DNA of 64,000 bases, taken from Danio rerio. Taxonomy: Eukaryota > Chordata > Actinopteri > Cypriniformes > Danionidae. The stretch is taken from positions 11,741,001 through 11,805,000 of the forward strand of contig NC_133200.1 of assembly GCF_049306965.1 (NCBI RefSeq), read 5' to 3'. Within the stretch, counting starts at the first letter, position 1, and each line of letters starts with the position of its first letter. Positions 36,438-47,789 of the stretch are shown here, one piece after another. A program made the position numbers and the translations under genes. The notes beneath the pieces are model-generated. The model was not told the DNA's origin. It ran no database searches and worked only from the letters and a program-made list of their open reading frames with translations.

Positions 36438-39040
36438 GGATTTATTTTACCCATGCTATATAAATGAGACTTAAACCATCAACTTGTCTTCATTATATGC
36501 CATTTGTACTAAAGGGAAGAGTGGAACACTTTTATAGTTTGTGTGAATGCACATGGATACTTCATTTTAAAGTAATAAAGGGTATAATTTTACAAATTAA
36601 TTAAATTGTAGTTTTATTTCATAATTACAATGTTTACATTTCATTATTTATCCCAAAAGAAAGGACAAAATGTCATTGTAATGACCATTAATAATATTAT
36701 ATGATAAAATGAAACTGTGACAACAGTGTGCACAACTGGAATTTCAAACTGGTTAATTCCATCCAGTAGTTAGCAAAGCAATAAATATCTATCTTCTAAC
36801 ACACTGGAAATTAAATTAATAGCTGATTTTTCTTAGTTTAAATAAACACAAAAAATCCATTACAGCTGTACTTTTGCTATAGTTAAACGTAAATTGTTTT
36901 TTAGTTTGACACTTTTTTTACTATATTCTGTTGAAATATTCCAGTAGAAGCTATAAACTTTGTGAGTATTAAAACCTAAGCTAGATTTGTTGTATGTTAT
37001 AAGTTTTATTAGTTACTTTGTGTTTGGAAATTAGTTCATGAAGTGACTTCCTGTTTTTCTCATGTGATCTAAAATGTTTTATGTCATGTGATGTGGTTGT
37101 GTAATGTATTAAGCTTGTTCTTGGATTGTTCTGTAAAGTTTCTGGCACAGCTTGTTAAAGAGAGTCAAAGTTGTTGAAGTCAAACATGTGAAAACTAAAT
37201 CCAAAACATTACAAAAACAGTAACCATGAGTTTGGTTTGACGATAACATATGGAACATAAAACAACATACAGTAGTAACATGATGCCATTCAAAATAAAA
37301 GACATGAAAAGCATAAAAAACATGCAAAAAACATAGCTCCTGGGAAGTATTTTTGTCTCTCCAGAGTAGTATATTGAGGTACGTAATCAGAATGAGCCTA
37401 GGTTGTTTTGTGTCTCTGATGTGCACTTATGTGCTGCAGTTTTTCTGTTTCAAGAACCATGCCAGTTATTCTGATACTCAGTTTGAGGTTGATTAAAGTG
37501 CATTGAGTTTATTCCATGTGATTGGCAAATTCGACAGGTACACGGTAAAGCCGATAAATATAAGTAATTTTTATAAACAAATTGAAAATTGTTGTACTCT
37601 ATTTTTTCTTACAGGATCTCACTCTCTGTGGATGCATTCAACGTACATAAAAGGACAGACTCCATTTCCTGAATTTAGTTTTGTACTGATGTTGGATGAT
37701 GTCAGAGTCATGTACTACAATGGTGAAACAAAAAATGTCTTTCCAAGAGGAAACGCAACAAATGAAGACGATGTATTTGATTTAAATGTTCTTCGCACAA
37801 TAAGTGACAAAGTGCATTCATCTTTTGAGGAAAAATGGGTAGTAGCAACCCAAGATGTAAACAAAACTGAAGGTATTTCAATTACATATTTGTTTCAGTT
37901 ACTCAGTTACTATGTGCCTTGTAAATCCAGCTTTTAATTCTATGGCACCTTTAAATGAACACTACCTAAAGAAAATGACAATATACTCACCCTGAAGAGT
38001 TTCCAAACCTTAATGAGTTCAATTATTATGTTTGAACCTAAAAAAAAACATGTAGAAAGCTACAAACATGTAACCATTGACTTCCATAGTAGGATAAACA
38101 AATACTATGGAAGTCAATTGTTACAGGTTTCCAGCTGTCTTTAAAAAATATCGGTCACACTTTACAATGTTCATTAGTTAATGTTAATTAATGCATTTAC
38201 TAACATGAACAAAAAATGAACAATACATCTACTACTGTATTTATTCATGTTAGTTAACGTTAGTTAATGAAAATACAGTTGTTCATAGTTAGTTAATGTT
38301 AACTCATGGTGCATTAACTAATGTTAACAAGCACGGACTTGGATGTTAATAATGCATTAGTAAATGTTCAATTATGATTAATAAATGCTGTACAACTGTT
38401 GTTCATGATTAGTTCATGTTAGTAAATGCATTAACTAATGAACCTTATTGTAAAGTGTTACCAAAATATCTTATTTTGTGTTTAATAGAAGAAAGAAACA
38501 CTAACAGGTTTAGAACAAGTAGAGGGTGAGTAAATAATGACAGATCTTCCTACATTAACTATCCATTTAATCACTGCCTTCACTTTTTTTTCTCTCCATT
38601 GAAGTTGTTCTTGCCCTTCAGAGGATAGTTGGGTGTGAACTGAGACATGATGGTAAACCAGGACAAATGATCACACGTGACGCTGCCAGAGGATCCACCA
38701 CTGATGAGCTGCTATATGTTGACAAAAATTTTACGTACCAGGGTACTTTGAACGTCCCAGCCTTTGTGCTAAATATGCATCTTAAAATCAGTATGTGGAA
38801 TCACGAACATTTATATCATCCATTCTGCATCAAAACACTCAAGGGGTACCTTGAAAAAAGGAAGAATCAAGTCAACAGAAAAGGTAAAATCACAACCTTT
38901 AAGCCAAAGTACAATGAATGGAAATCTAATATATGGCAATATATGAACAAAAAAATAAAATAATAATTATTATATTTGAACATGAATGTACATACTTGTA
39001 ATTCAAATCGTTAATGGTTGATATATACACACACACACAC

Positions 39041-39082
<42 letters not shown>

Positions 39083-40536
39083 TCACCAGACATTTTATTA
39101 GGTACACCTGTCCAACTGCTCCTTAACGCAAATTTCTAATTTAGCCGGTCACATGGCAGCAACTCAAGGCATTTAGGCATGTAGACATGGTCAAGACGAT
39201 CTGCTGCAGTTCAAACCGAGCATCAGAATGGGGAAGAAAGGTGATTTAATAATAATAAAAATAATTCCTTACATTTATATAGCGCTTTTCTACAGTCACC
39301 AGATCTCAATCCAATAGTAGTGATGGGAAGTTCGGATCATTTTACTGACTCGGATCTTTGAGTCACATTCATCGAGATGAACGAATCTTTTTTCGAGTCA
39401 TTTCGTTAATTTGGTTCAGTTTGCCAAAATATTATTAAAATGTTACGAATTACTTCCAAACACATCTACAACTAGCCCAAAAGGTTGATCACACGACAAA
39501 TAAGTCATAAATAGAATATAAGAAGGAGAAAATAATAATTGAATGTTTACCTACTTTTTTGTCTATAAAGGCATTTTTGTCTCTTTGCTCAGCTCACCTC
39601 TTCATGTCTTCAAATGTCAGGGGTTCATTCACGTTACACTGACAGTCACATATAATCCTAATCAATGCACAGTCTAAGCCAATAGGAGCCATGATCGTTC
39701 GTTTATCATGTGACAGAATGACTCAAACCCGACGACTCAAGAAATGAACAGATCAATTCTTTTTCCGGCTCTAAACACGTATGATTGGCCCTTGATGAAC
39801 GAATGACTCAGACCTGATAGAGGACTCGAGAAATCAACGGATCAATTCTTTTTCTGGCTCTAAACGCGTATGATTGGCCTGTGATGAACGAGTGACTCAG
39901 ACCCGATAGAGAACTCGAGAGATGAACGGATCAAAACTTTTTCCGACTCTAAACGCATATGATTGGCCCGTGATGAACGAGTGACTCAGACCCGATAGAG
40001 GACTCAAGAGACGAGCGGATCAATTCTTTTTCTGGCTCTAAACGCAAATGATTGGCCCGTGATGAACGAGTGACTCAGACCCGATAGAGGACTCGAGAGA
40101 TGAGCAGATCAATTCTTTTTCTGGCTCTAAACGCAAATGATTGGCTTCTGCCAATGTGATGAAGACTTAAAATTAACGATACTACCTGCACAAATGTGCG
40201 CACGCGTGGATGAACGAATCATTCCCTGAGAGGACTCAGTTCCCAAGTCATATTGAAGATTCGTTCAAAATGAGAGAATCGTTCATGAACGACCCATCAC
40301 TATCCAATAGAGCACCTTTGGGATGTGGTGGAAAGGGAGATTTGCATCATGGATGTGCAGCCTACAAGTCTGTAGCAACTTTGTGATGCTATCATGTCAA
40401 TATGAACCAAAATCTCTGAGGAATTTTCCCAATAATTCTTTGTTGAATCTAGGCCACAAAGGATTAAGGCAGTTCTGAAGGCAAAAGGGGGTCCAACCCG
40501 GTATTAGTAAGGTGTACCTAATAAAGTGTCCTGTGA

Positions 40537-40589
<53 letters not shown>

Positions 40590-42025
40590 TGCAAATGTGG
40601 TTATCTAAACATATCATATATGTAATTTGCATATATTACCATTATATTTCTATATGGGTGTCCTTAATAAAACATGCAAAAAGCCCCAAAAGTGATAGTG
40701 TAAACGCAGCTATAGACTATTTATCTGTAAGTCAAAGAAACGTAACTTTATTTACAACATTATATCTTAAATCCACAGCTTTGCCAAGCATCCTTAATGT
40801 AATGATAGGGATGTGATGATAAGGGACGGGATCCAAACGCATCTTTATTGGAGAAGTCAGGCAGGCAAGCTTAAATACAAGAGCTGACAGTAACATGAAG
40901 ATAAAACATCAGTTGTGAGTTGCTGAGGACATGCAGTTTAGTTCAGTGCCAGACGTGATGTGCACAGTGCCCTCTAATGTGTCTGGTGTGTACTCTACTT
41001 GGTAATTGTGACACTTGTTCACAAACTTTGCACATTGATATATGCATCAGACTCACATGTTGTTTACAAAGGAGAAGGGGGACATATTTATTGTATTGCC
41101 ACTTAAAATGGTACTTGTGCCAGCAAACAGCATCAGCATGGACTGTTTGCCAAGACTGTGTGTGCATTAAAGGTAATAATGTTTAAAATAATGTTCACAG
41201 CCCAAGTTTTCTGCTTCAAAAGATCTTTGTGAGCCACTGACTCTCAAAGTAGGCTACTAGCTGCCATTGATTTGGATTTTAGAAATCACTTGGAAATACG
41301 GTTTGAGCTAAACATTTTTTTCATTTTCTTGTAAAGACAAAAATGTTATTACATTTAGATTTTTTTTTTCAGGGCAACGTAGCCTGTTTACACAATGATT
41401 TCTTTTTGTTACCTGTTTTCCCCCACAGTAAAACCCAAAGTCAGGCTTCTCTTGAAAAAGCTGTCTTCTAGTTTTCGTGTGAGTTGTTTGGCGACTGGGT
41501 TTTACCCTCGTCACATCAACCTGACCCTGTTGAGAGATGGACAGCCTGTATCTGATCATGATGTCACTGGAGGAGATCTGCTGCCCAATGGAGACGGGAC
41601 GTACCAGATGAGGAAGAGTCTGCAGATAAGAGCAGAGGAGAGAGAAAAACACAAATACACCTGCTCTGCCAAACACCTCAGTCTGGACAACAAACTGGAT
41701 GTTAATTTGGGTAAGTGCACATAAAAGGATATGTGATAAATGAATGCCTTTGTGACCTTTTTTTTTTTGCCTTACTTAAGATTATCCAGGGGAAAGATTT
41801 GAGCCAGTGCATTCCAAGGTGATAGTGGCTTGCGTGGTTGGGTTGGTGTTACTGACCATAGCTGGCACTATCATTGAATGCAGGAAGAGAAAGCAGTCAG
41901 GTAATAAATGCAATGGTAAACAGTAAATTAAAAGGATAAATAGAATAGATATAATTTAGTAAAAAGTATATGGTTAATATTTCTTCGGAATAATTAATGT
42001 CCATCATAATGTCATTGCAGCTTAA
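36170..42025 (+). CDS. MHC class I-like heavy chain, gene E (short tail)
   Basis: This is an intact 332-residue class I chain. Exons: 36170-36224 (leader MDKVLHLMLILLPAVAPK), 37615-37872 (alpha1), 38605-38883 (alpha2), 41429-41710 (alpha3), 41781-41900 (stalk and transmembrane), 42021-42025 (one residue and stop). Alpha1 has NAT and NKT glycosylation sites. Alpha2 keeps its cysteines (VGCEL, PFCIK). Alpha3 has SCLATGFYPR and YTCSAKH. The transmembrane exon differs from the other copies (DYPGERFEPVHSKV, then a hydrophobic stretch ending AGTIIECRKRKQS), and the tail stops after one more residue, so the Tyr-containing mini-exon of B, C and F is absent. Position 7 is Met. The transposon-filled intron 3 is 2.5 kb. 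Poly(A) signal at 42372-42377. Confidence 0.87.
36351..36433. repeat. (TA)n microsatellite
   Basis: About 40 uninterrupted TA units in intron 1 of gene E. Confidence 0.97.
37960..38545. mobile_element. ANGEL-like palindromic MITE with nested insertion (intron 2 of E)
   Basis: Left arm fragments (tatactcaccctgaagagtt, gacttccatagtaggata) pair with right arm fragments (tactatggaagtcaat, tagagggtgagtaaataatg). The sequence resembles the zebrafish ANGEL family by memory. A separate hAT-like MITE splits it at 38153-38462. Confidence 0.6.
38153..38462. mobile_element. hAT-like palindromic MITE nested in ANGEL-like element
   Basis: The ends ggtcacactttacaat and, reversed, ggtaacactttacaata form inverted repeats, and the interior is rich in 'gttagttaatg' and its complement. 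A perfect 8-bp duplication AAAATATC (38145-38152 and 38463-38470) flanks it. Confidence 0.85.
39027..39081. repeat. (CA)n microsatellite
   Basis: About 25 CA units with one CG interruption, immediately left of the Tc1-like element. Confidence 0.95.
39318..40302. mobile_element. 985-bp hAT-type element nested in the Tc1-like element
   Basis: Ends tagtgatgggaagttcg and, reversed, tagtgatgggtcgttca are flanked by a perfect 8-bp duplication TCCAATAG (39310-39317 and 40303-40310). No transposase is present. The middle holds about five tandem copies of an 85-90-bp unit. Confidence 0.9.
39716..40145. repeat. Minisatellite of about five 85-90-bp units inside the hAT
   Basis: Repeated block: gactcagacccgatagagga, then an 'agatgaacggatcaattctt' region, then 'tctggctctaaacgc' and 'atgattggcccgtgatgaac'. 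Units differ by a few bases each. The same words (gaacga, gactca) occur in the element ends, so the array probably arose from subterminal repeats. Confidence 0.85.
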
Positions 42026-42202
42026 TCTACAACCCACTTCCGGTGAGTATTATTAGTTTAATAATAAATATATGTTTTCTAATTGTAAATTTCAGTAATT
42101 CTTCCTGAAATCATCATTTATTGTCTTTTTCTTTTCAGGAACATCGAATGCATAATGTCTATGGGCAAAATAACAAGGCTGGACTGAAAAAAGTGTTGCA
42201 TG

Positions 42203-42330
42203 CAGAACTGTTGCAAACAATTTATTTGTGTTGAATTTAAACAATCAAATTAAGTTTAATTATGTTCAACTTAATTTGTTTGTTTAAATTCAGCCCAAAT
42301 AAGTTGTTTACAACCACTTAACGTAAAAAC
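42203..42330. repeat. Short palindromic repeat after gene E
   Basis: The left half (caatttatttgtgttgaatt) and right half (aattcagcccaaataagttg) are inverted copies around a 'tcaaattaagtttaattatg' centre. It is a small MITE-like insertion in the 3' flank of gene E. Confidence 0.6.
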
Positions 42331-42684
42331 ATTTAGTAAATCCAATGAATCATCTTTGAATAATTTTTTTCAATAAAAAATGTCCTGTGGCTTGTGTGTG
42401 TGTGTGTGTGTTTAAATAAAGTGACAAGGCTGTTGAATTATTAGAAAGTACTGAACATGACATAAAGAGGGGCTACATCTTGGATGTGGATTATTTTCTA
42501 ATATTTCAATAATTCTTTTGCAGGAAATTATTCTTCTTATAATAGAGTTTTCTTTTGATTACATTGTTTTTTTGTTTTGTTTTTTTTACTGTGGCTTACT
42601 GTGAAGTAACTGAATAAATTCAGTGTAGTGCAGGGGTGGTCAACCCTTTTTTTGTAAAACCCATTTTTAAATTTTATATTATAC

Positions 42685-43235
42685 CATAATAATAATAATA
42701 ACTCCTTACATTTATATAGCACTTTTCTGGACACTTAAAGGGCTTTATACATTTTTGGTGAAATCTCCTCATACACCACCAGTGTTCAGCATTTACCTGG
42801 ATGATGCGACAGCAGCCATATTGCACCAAACCACACATCAGCTGATTTATGGGGAGGAGACAGAGTGATGAAGCCAATTATGATTTGGGGATGGTTCAAT
42901 TGAATTGGGTCAAACTCTGTGTGGAGTTTGCATGTTCTCCCCGCATTTTCGTGGGTTTCCTCCGGGTGCTACGTTTTTTTTCCTAACCCCCCCAAAAAAA
43001 GTCCTATTAGCATACTTCGCATAAACCCCATTTGGATGTTGAAAATTTCAACTACATCCAACCCACGCTGAGCTGGGATCAAACCAGCAATTTTTTTTGT
43101 ATTGGAGTTGGTTGCTCTAAGTGACTTCAGCCCGAAACCGTATGTGTCTGATGCTAGAGCACCTTTTGAGGTCAGAGGAATGAAGTTTACCTTCATAGCA
43201 CTTCACTGACTGGCCTCTGTTACACCAGGGTTAAA
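42685..43235. repeat. Composite interspersed repeat with DANA-like segment
   Basis: A segment beginning 'ctccttacatttatatagca' runs into 'gatgaagccaattatgattt' (also at 50430-50470). This is followed by a DANA-like stretch (tgtggagtttgcatgttctc, 42919-42960) that departs from DANA after 42970. No gene is seen between E and F. Confidence 0.5.
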
Positions 43236-44087
43236 CCACTACTCTATTTCGAAGGACATCCTGGGATTTTTAATGGCCACATTTTAATGACTTATAATGT
43301 TAGTAGGGCTTTTTGAACATCATTTAGACAAGAAATGTGTTTAAAATGTAATTTACAAGTGAGCAGTGCCCTACTAACACAATCTAGAATTTTTTTTTAA
43401 ACTTACATAAAATAAAATAAGTTAATTCACTCCTTCAAAATGCTGCAAAATGTCTACAATAAATGTCACACAACACATAACAAAACTATGTATTCTTTAC
43501 CCTCATTTCAAGTTCCTCCTCTGTGCATGATGTAAGCAACACCTTGTGGTAAAACATGCAGAAAGACTTGTTTCACACAGGGGCGTTGCGAGGGCGGGGC
43601 TTTGGGGGCTTAAGCCCCTGATGTATTGACAAAAGCCCTTGATCTTTTGGAATATGTTTCACTTAAATAAAAAATAGGTTGTATAACAATTATTTTGTTA
43701 TCAAAGTTCTGACAATTAAAACGTGTATGTCACGCGTATTCTACCTAAAGCAGCGTTTGTGTCGGGTATTTAAAAAGTAATCTATTCAGCAGTACCTGTT
43801 TCTACCGGCAGGTGGGAGTGGCTCTGTTGTCACATGGTTTAAAAATACTCCGCCAATGCACATCATTCATTATTTTGAGCAGCTGAAGCTGATGAGGTAA
43901 TAATACAACTGTTTCGCAAAACTGAATAGTTCTAGCTAAGTTACAGATGGAGCTTAATATTTGTTTTTAGAGCAGAAAATGTGTGTAGTTTTGGTGAAAT
44001 AACATAACTGTAGGTAATCAATAAAATGTGCTGCACATTAATGTAAATACATGCGAATTATTCAGAAAAATGTAAATTGTACTTGGT

Positions 44088-44090
<3 letters not shown>

Positions 44091-44158
<68 letters not shown>
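44091..44158. repeat. (TA)n microsatellite
   Basis: About 33 TA units within the hAT element upstream of F. Confidence 0.97.
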
Positions 44159-44160
<2 letters not shown>

Positions 44161-44489
44161 TAGATATATAGACATTTTTATCTAGATATGATATAGCCAG
44201 TCACATCTGTTTCTGTAATAGTTAAATCACAGTGAGTTCATGTATCTAGCATATTTTTTTATGGCTATATTCTACAGTAACATGCTTTGTCAGTTAGCAG
44301 CGGATTATAAATCGACTTTCTTATGAAAATACCTAATGCCCCCAGCCCCCTTGTTTATTTTTTTTAACACATTTCTAAACATAACAGTTTTAAAAACTCC
44401 TCTCTAATAACTGATTTATTTTCTCTTTGCCATGATGACAGTAAGTAATACTTGACTAGACATTTTTAAAGAAACTTCTATACAGCTTA

Positions 44490-44795
44490 AAGTGACATTT
44501 AAAGGCAGGTTAGGGTAATTCGGCAAGTCGTTGTATAACGATAGTTTTTTATGCTGACTATCGGAAAAAAATATAGCTTAAAGGGGCTAATTATTTTGAC
44601 CCTTAAATGGTTTTTTAAAAATGTAAAACTGCTTTTATTCTAGCCGAAATAAAACAAATAAGACTTTCTCCAGAAGAAAAAGTATTATCAGACATACTGT
44701 GAAAAATTCCTTGCTCTGTTAAACATCATTTTAAAAATATTTAAAATAGGGAAAAAAATTGAAAGGGGGGCAAATAATTCTGACTTCATCTACAT
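44490..44795 (-). repeat. Tc1/mariner-type MITE fragment
   Basis: This is the reverse complement of the family at 10906-11427 (aagactttctccagaagaaa, ctctgttaaacatcatttta, ataattctgacttcatcta). It is truncated and lies inside the hAT element. Confidence 0.7.
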
Positions 44796-45698
44796 TTATT
44801 GTCACAGTCGTGTAAATGATCAGTTTAAGCCTTTTTTTATGTTTATTCAGATCTAATTTTCATTCAACTCCAGCAATAGCTGGATTCCTTCATCCATAAT
44901 ATTAGGGTTTTCCTGGAATATTCTACTACTTTTGTGAGGCATATATGGAATTTCTGCTCAAGTGTGAATGAAACAGGCATTACATGCATTCAAAGTGCTG
45001 CAATGCCCACATCAACCTATTTTGAGGAAAACTAAAAATCTCCCTCTAAAGAAATTTGAAGTAAACACATTTCTAGCATTTAAATCTTTATTTTTTTGTA
45101 CTATTTTTGATACAATTGTTTTTAAAAAAGCCCATTGAATATCAATATTTTGCGAGGTATTGAATTTAGAAATTCCAGTATCTTGACAACACTACCCCTC
45201 AGTTAATCACTCTGTCCAAATAAACGTGTGTAGCTTTGTATCACATTGGATAACAACTTGGTCTATAAAATAAATCATATTTTCAGATTTGAAGACATGC
45301 AGAAATTTTTATTTTCAAAAAACAAACAGAAACTACAAATCAGGACAGGAGATGGGAGGCTCAAGGGGCATGATATGGCTCATAACAGAATAGTAAATAA
45401 GAAGTGGGTAATTTATCAATTTTTTCCTTTTTGGTGTTACAAGTCACAAAGCTTCACAATTTATTGTTATAGACTGTCAACTCAAAAACCCTTTATTTAT
45501 CATTAAACCATCTCTAATCCTATTATTAAGATTAGAGTAGATCAACTTATGAAAGTGGGGGTTTTTTTGGTTTGGAGGGGGGGGGGGTGTTTGGGGCTAA
45601 GCCCCTTATCCCTTTCGACCCTAGCAACGCCCCTGGTTTCACATAATGGAATGAAAGTGACTTTAGAGAGCAACAAGTTTTAACAGCCTCAAAACAAG

Positions 45699-45899
45699 AT
45701 GAATAAATTATTATTAGTTCTATATTTGCTGTCAGCTCAAGTCACTATTTTAGCAGGTAGGTTTTTACATTCTGCATGAATAAATGTTTGCTTATTTTAT
45801 TAAAACTATTTTAAACTGTATTGCTTGGTTTAATTTAGGTACTCAATGCTCTTGGGTTTATTACAGTTACATTTAGAACGTTTAGAAAACCTAGTGTGA

Positions 45900-45935
<36 letters not shown>

Positions 45936-47691
45936 TAGGGATGCTCAAAATAATCGATTAACCGTTAACCGAAAGGGTGCGTTTGTGACCGATTAATGCT
46001 ATCAGTTAAACGATTAAAATTATTATTTTATTTATTTTTAGTTTGGCTGCGTAAGTGGCCGATTGAATGCGCCTTTGCGTTAAGAGGGGCATCTTTTGCA
46101 CGCGGCTCAACCCAGAGCAGCAGTTTGTGTTGTCAAGACAACTACAGAGAACTTTTAAAGAGCTTGGTTTCCGCTACATTCATTCTTCCATGGGGGGGAA
46201 CAAAATGCATCCCGCCACGGCTACATTACCCTTTCAAAACATTCAGTTATTGTTGTTGTTGTTTTTAATAGCGGATTATAATCACATCAAAACGTATTAA
46301 AAGGTAAGTGGATTATAACAGCGCAAACTTTTTTGTACCAGTATAGTGCTGTGTGCTATTGTTTAATCCTTTGGGGTTACGTGCTGACTGACTGACTGAC
46401 AGGTGCGCGATGGGTGAGGCCAGCAAACACACAGAAGCTTTCAGTTAAGATGAACACAGTTTCTATAGTTATACTTTATTTATAGATAAAGTATGACTCT
46501 GCATATAATCACTCTATCATGCTGGAGTTTATAGCCATTTCGCTTTACTTCAGGACGCATTATTGCCGCTCTGAAGGTCTAATCGCTGTTTTAAGTTATC
46601 CAGAGCTGTATGAATGTACAAATCTTGAATATCATAATATTATTAAACATTACAATTTTATCAACATATACAGCAACACTTTTGCACAATCGATACCCAG
46701 CTGATTCAGTCGTTTCATAAGAGGACCACGCCTCTTCTCTTCTTTTTTCCTTGTCAACATAAAGGCAGGTGCGCCTCGCATTTTTGGAATGAAAAAAGCA
46801 CGTTAGCTGTGGTCGGTCACTTGTTCAACTGCAAGACATACTTAACTTGCGGGACGATAACATATAACCCGTGCCTACAGACACATTTGCCAAAGAAGCA
46901 AAATGGAAGAAGAATATTGCTTGAAACAGACGTGTTGATGCCAAAAAAAGCGCTGATGTTGACCTGGATCTGCATCATAAACGCAACAAATAGGCTTTAC
47001 CTTTTATTTGACAGCTTATAAAGCATGTATGCACATTAATGCATTATCATATTTAAACAAAAAAACTGTTTACAAAAAGTCAACATATGCGCGCGTGTTG
47101 TTGTCTTTTCATCACGCAGCGCGCGCACTTGAACCGCGATGGAGAGAAAGGATACCCCGTCAAGCCATAATCTTTAAAATAATGATTTCTATTAAAAATG
47201 TAAAAAGGTTTTGTGATTATAATAATACAAGCGGAGCATTAAATAAATGCATATTTTCCGTGGAGCGGGCGATTTGAGGAAGTCTGCTATTTTATTTGAC
47301 GGAAGACAAAAATATGATTGGAAAAAAAACAGCCTATGCCGGTTATTAAAAATAATCAGTCAGTGTTTTCGATTTGTAATATAAATTAATTATTTAAGTG
47401 GAAAATAATTTAGGGCAGTCCTATTTATTTTATTCATTTTATTTAGTTTATTCTGTTCTTCTGTACTAAACACTGCAGGTGCGTGAAAATGCTCTGTTGT
47501 ATTGTTCTATTATTAATATGCTAGCATATAAAAATAAATCAGTATTTTATGCAATATTTAATGTGTCAGACACAAAATAGACACGTCAATTTGTTTAATA
47601 TAAAATTAATAGTAATCTGACTAGTTAACCGTTAATAACCGATTAATGAGCGGCGGTTGTCGGTTAGCAAAATTAACCGAAATGAGCATCC

Positions 47692-47789
<98 letters not shown>

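Larger units (their letters stand above)
39083..40537. mobile_element. Tc1/mariner-like element, internally deleted, with nested hAT (intron 3 of E)
   Basis: The left end (tcaccagacattttattagg) and the reverse complement of the right end (tcacaggacactttattagg) are inverted repeats of a Tc1-like family I recognise. Inner sequence near both ends matches that family: the 'cagttcaaaccgagcatcag' start of the transposase on the left, and 'caaaatctctgaggaatttt' on the right. The central transposase is missing. The nested hAT is described separately. Confidence 0.75.
43578..45635. mobile_element. 2.06-kb hAT-type element just upstream of gene F
   Basis: Ends caggggcgttgcgagggc and, reversed, caggggcgttgctagggt are flanked by a perfect 8-bp duplication GTTTCACA (43570-43577 and 45636-45643). 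It contains a (TA)n run and a Tc1-type fragment and no recognised transposase. Its right end lies about 55 bp before the start codon of F. Confidence 0.92.

Noticed and set aside
39716-40145. Tandem 85-90-bp units as a CRISPR array
   Set aside because: Units are contiguous and similar throughout, with no repeat-spacer pattern, and they lie inside a eukaryotic hAT element.
45246-45506. 86-codon frame in the hAT upstream of F
   Set aside because: AT-rich, no motif, inside a non-autonomous transposon.
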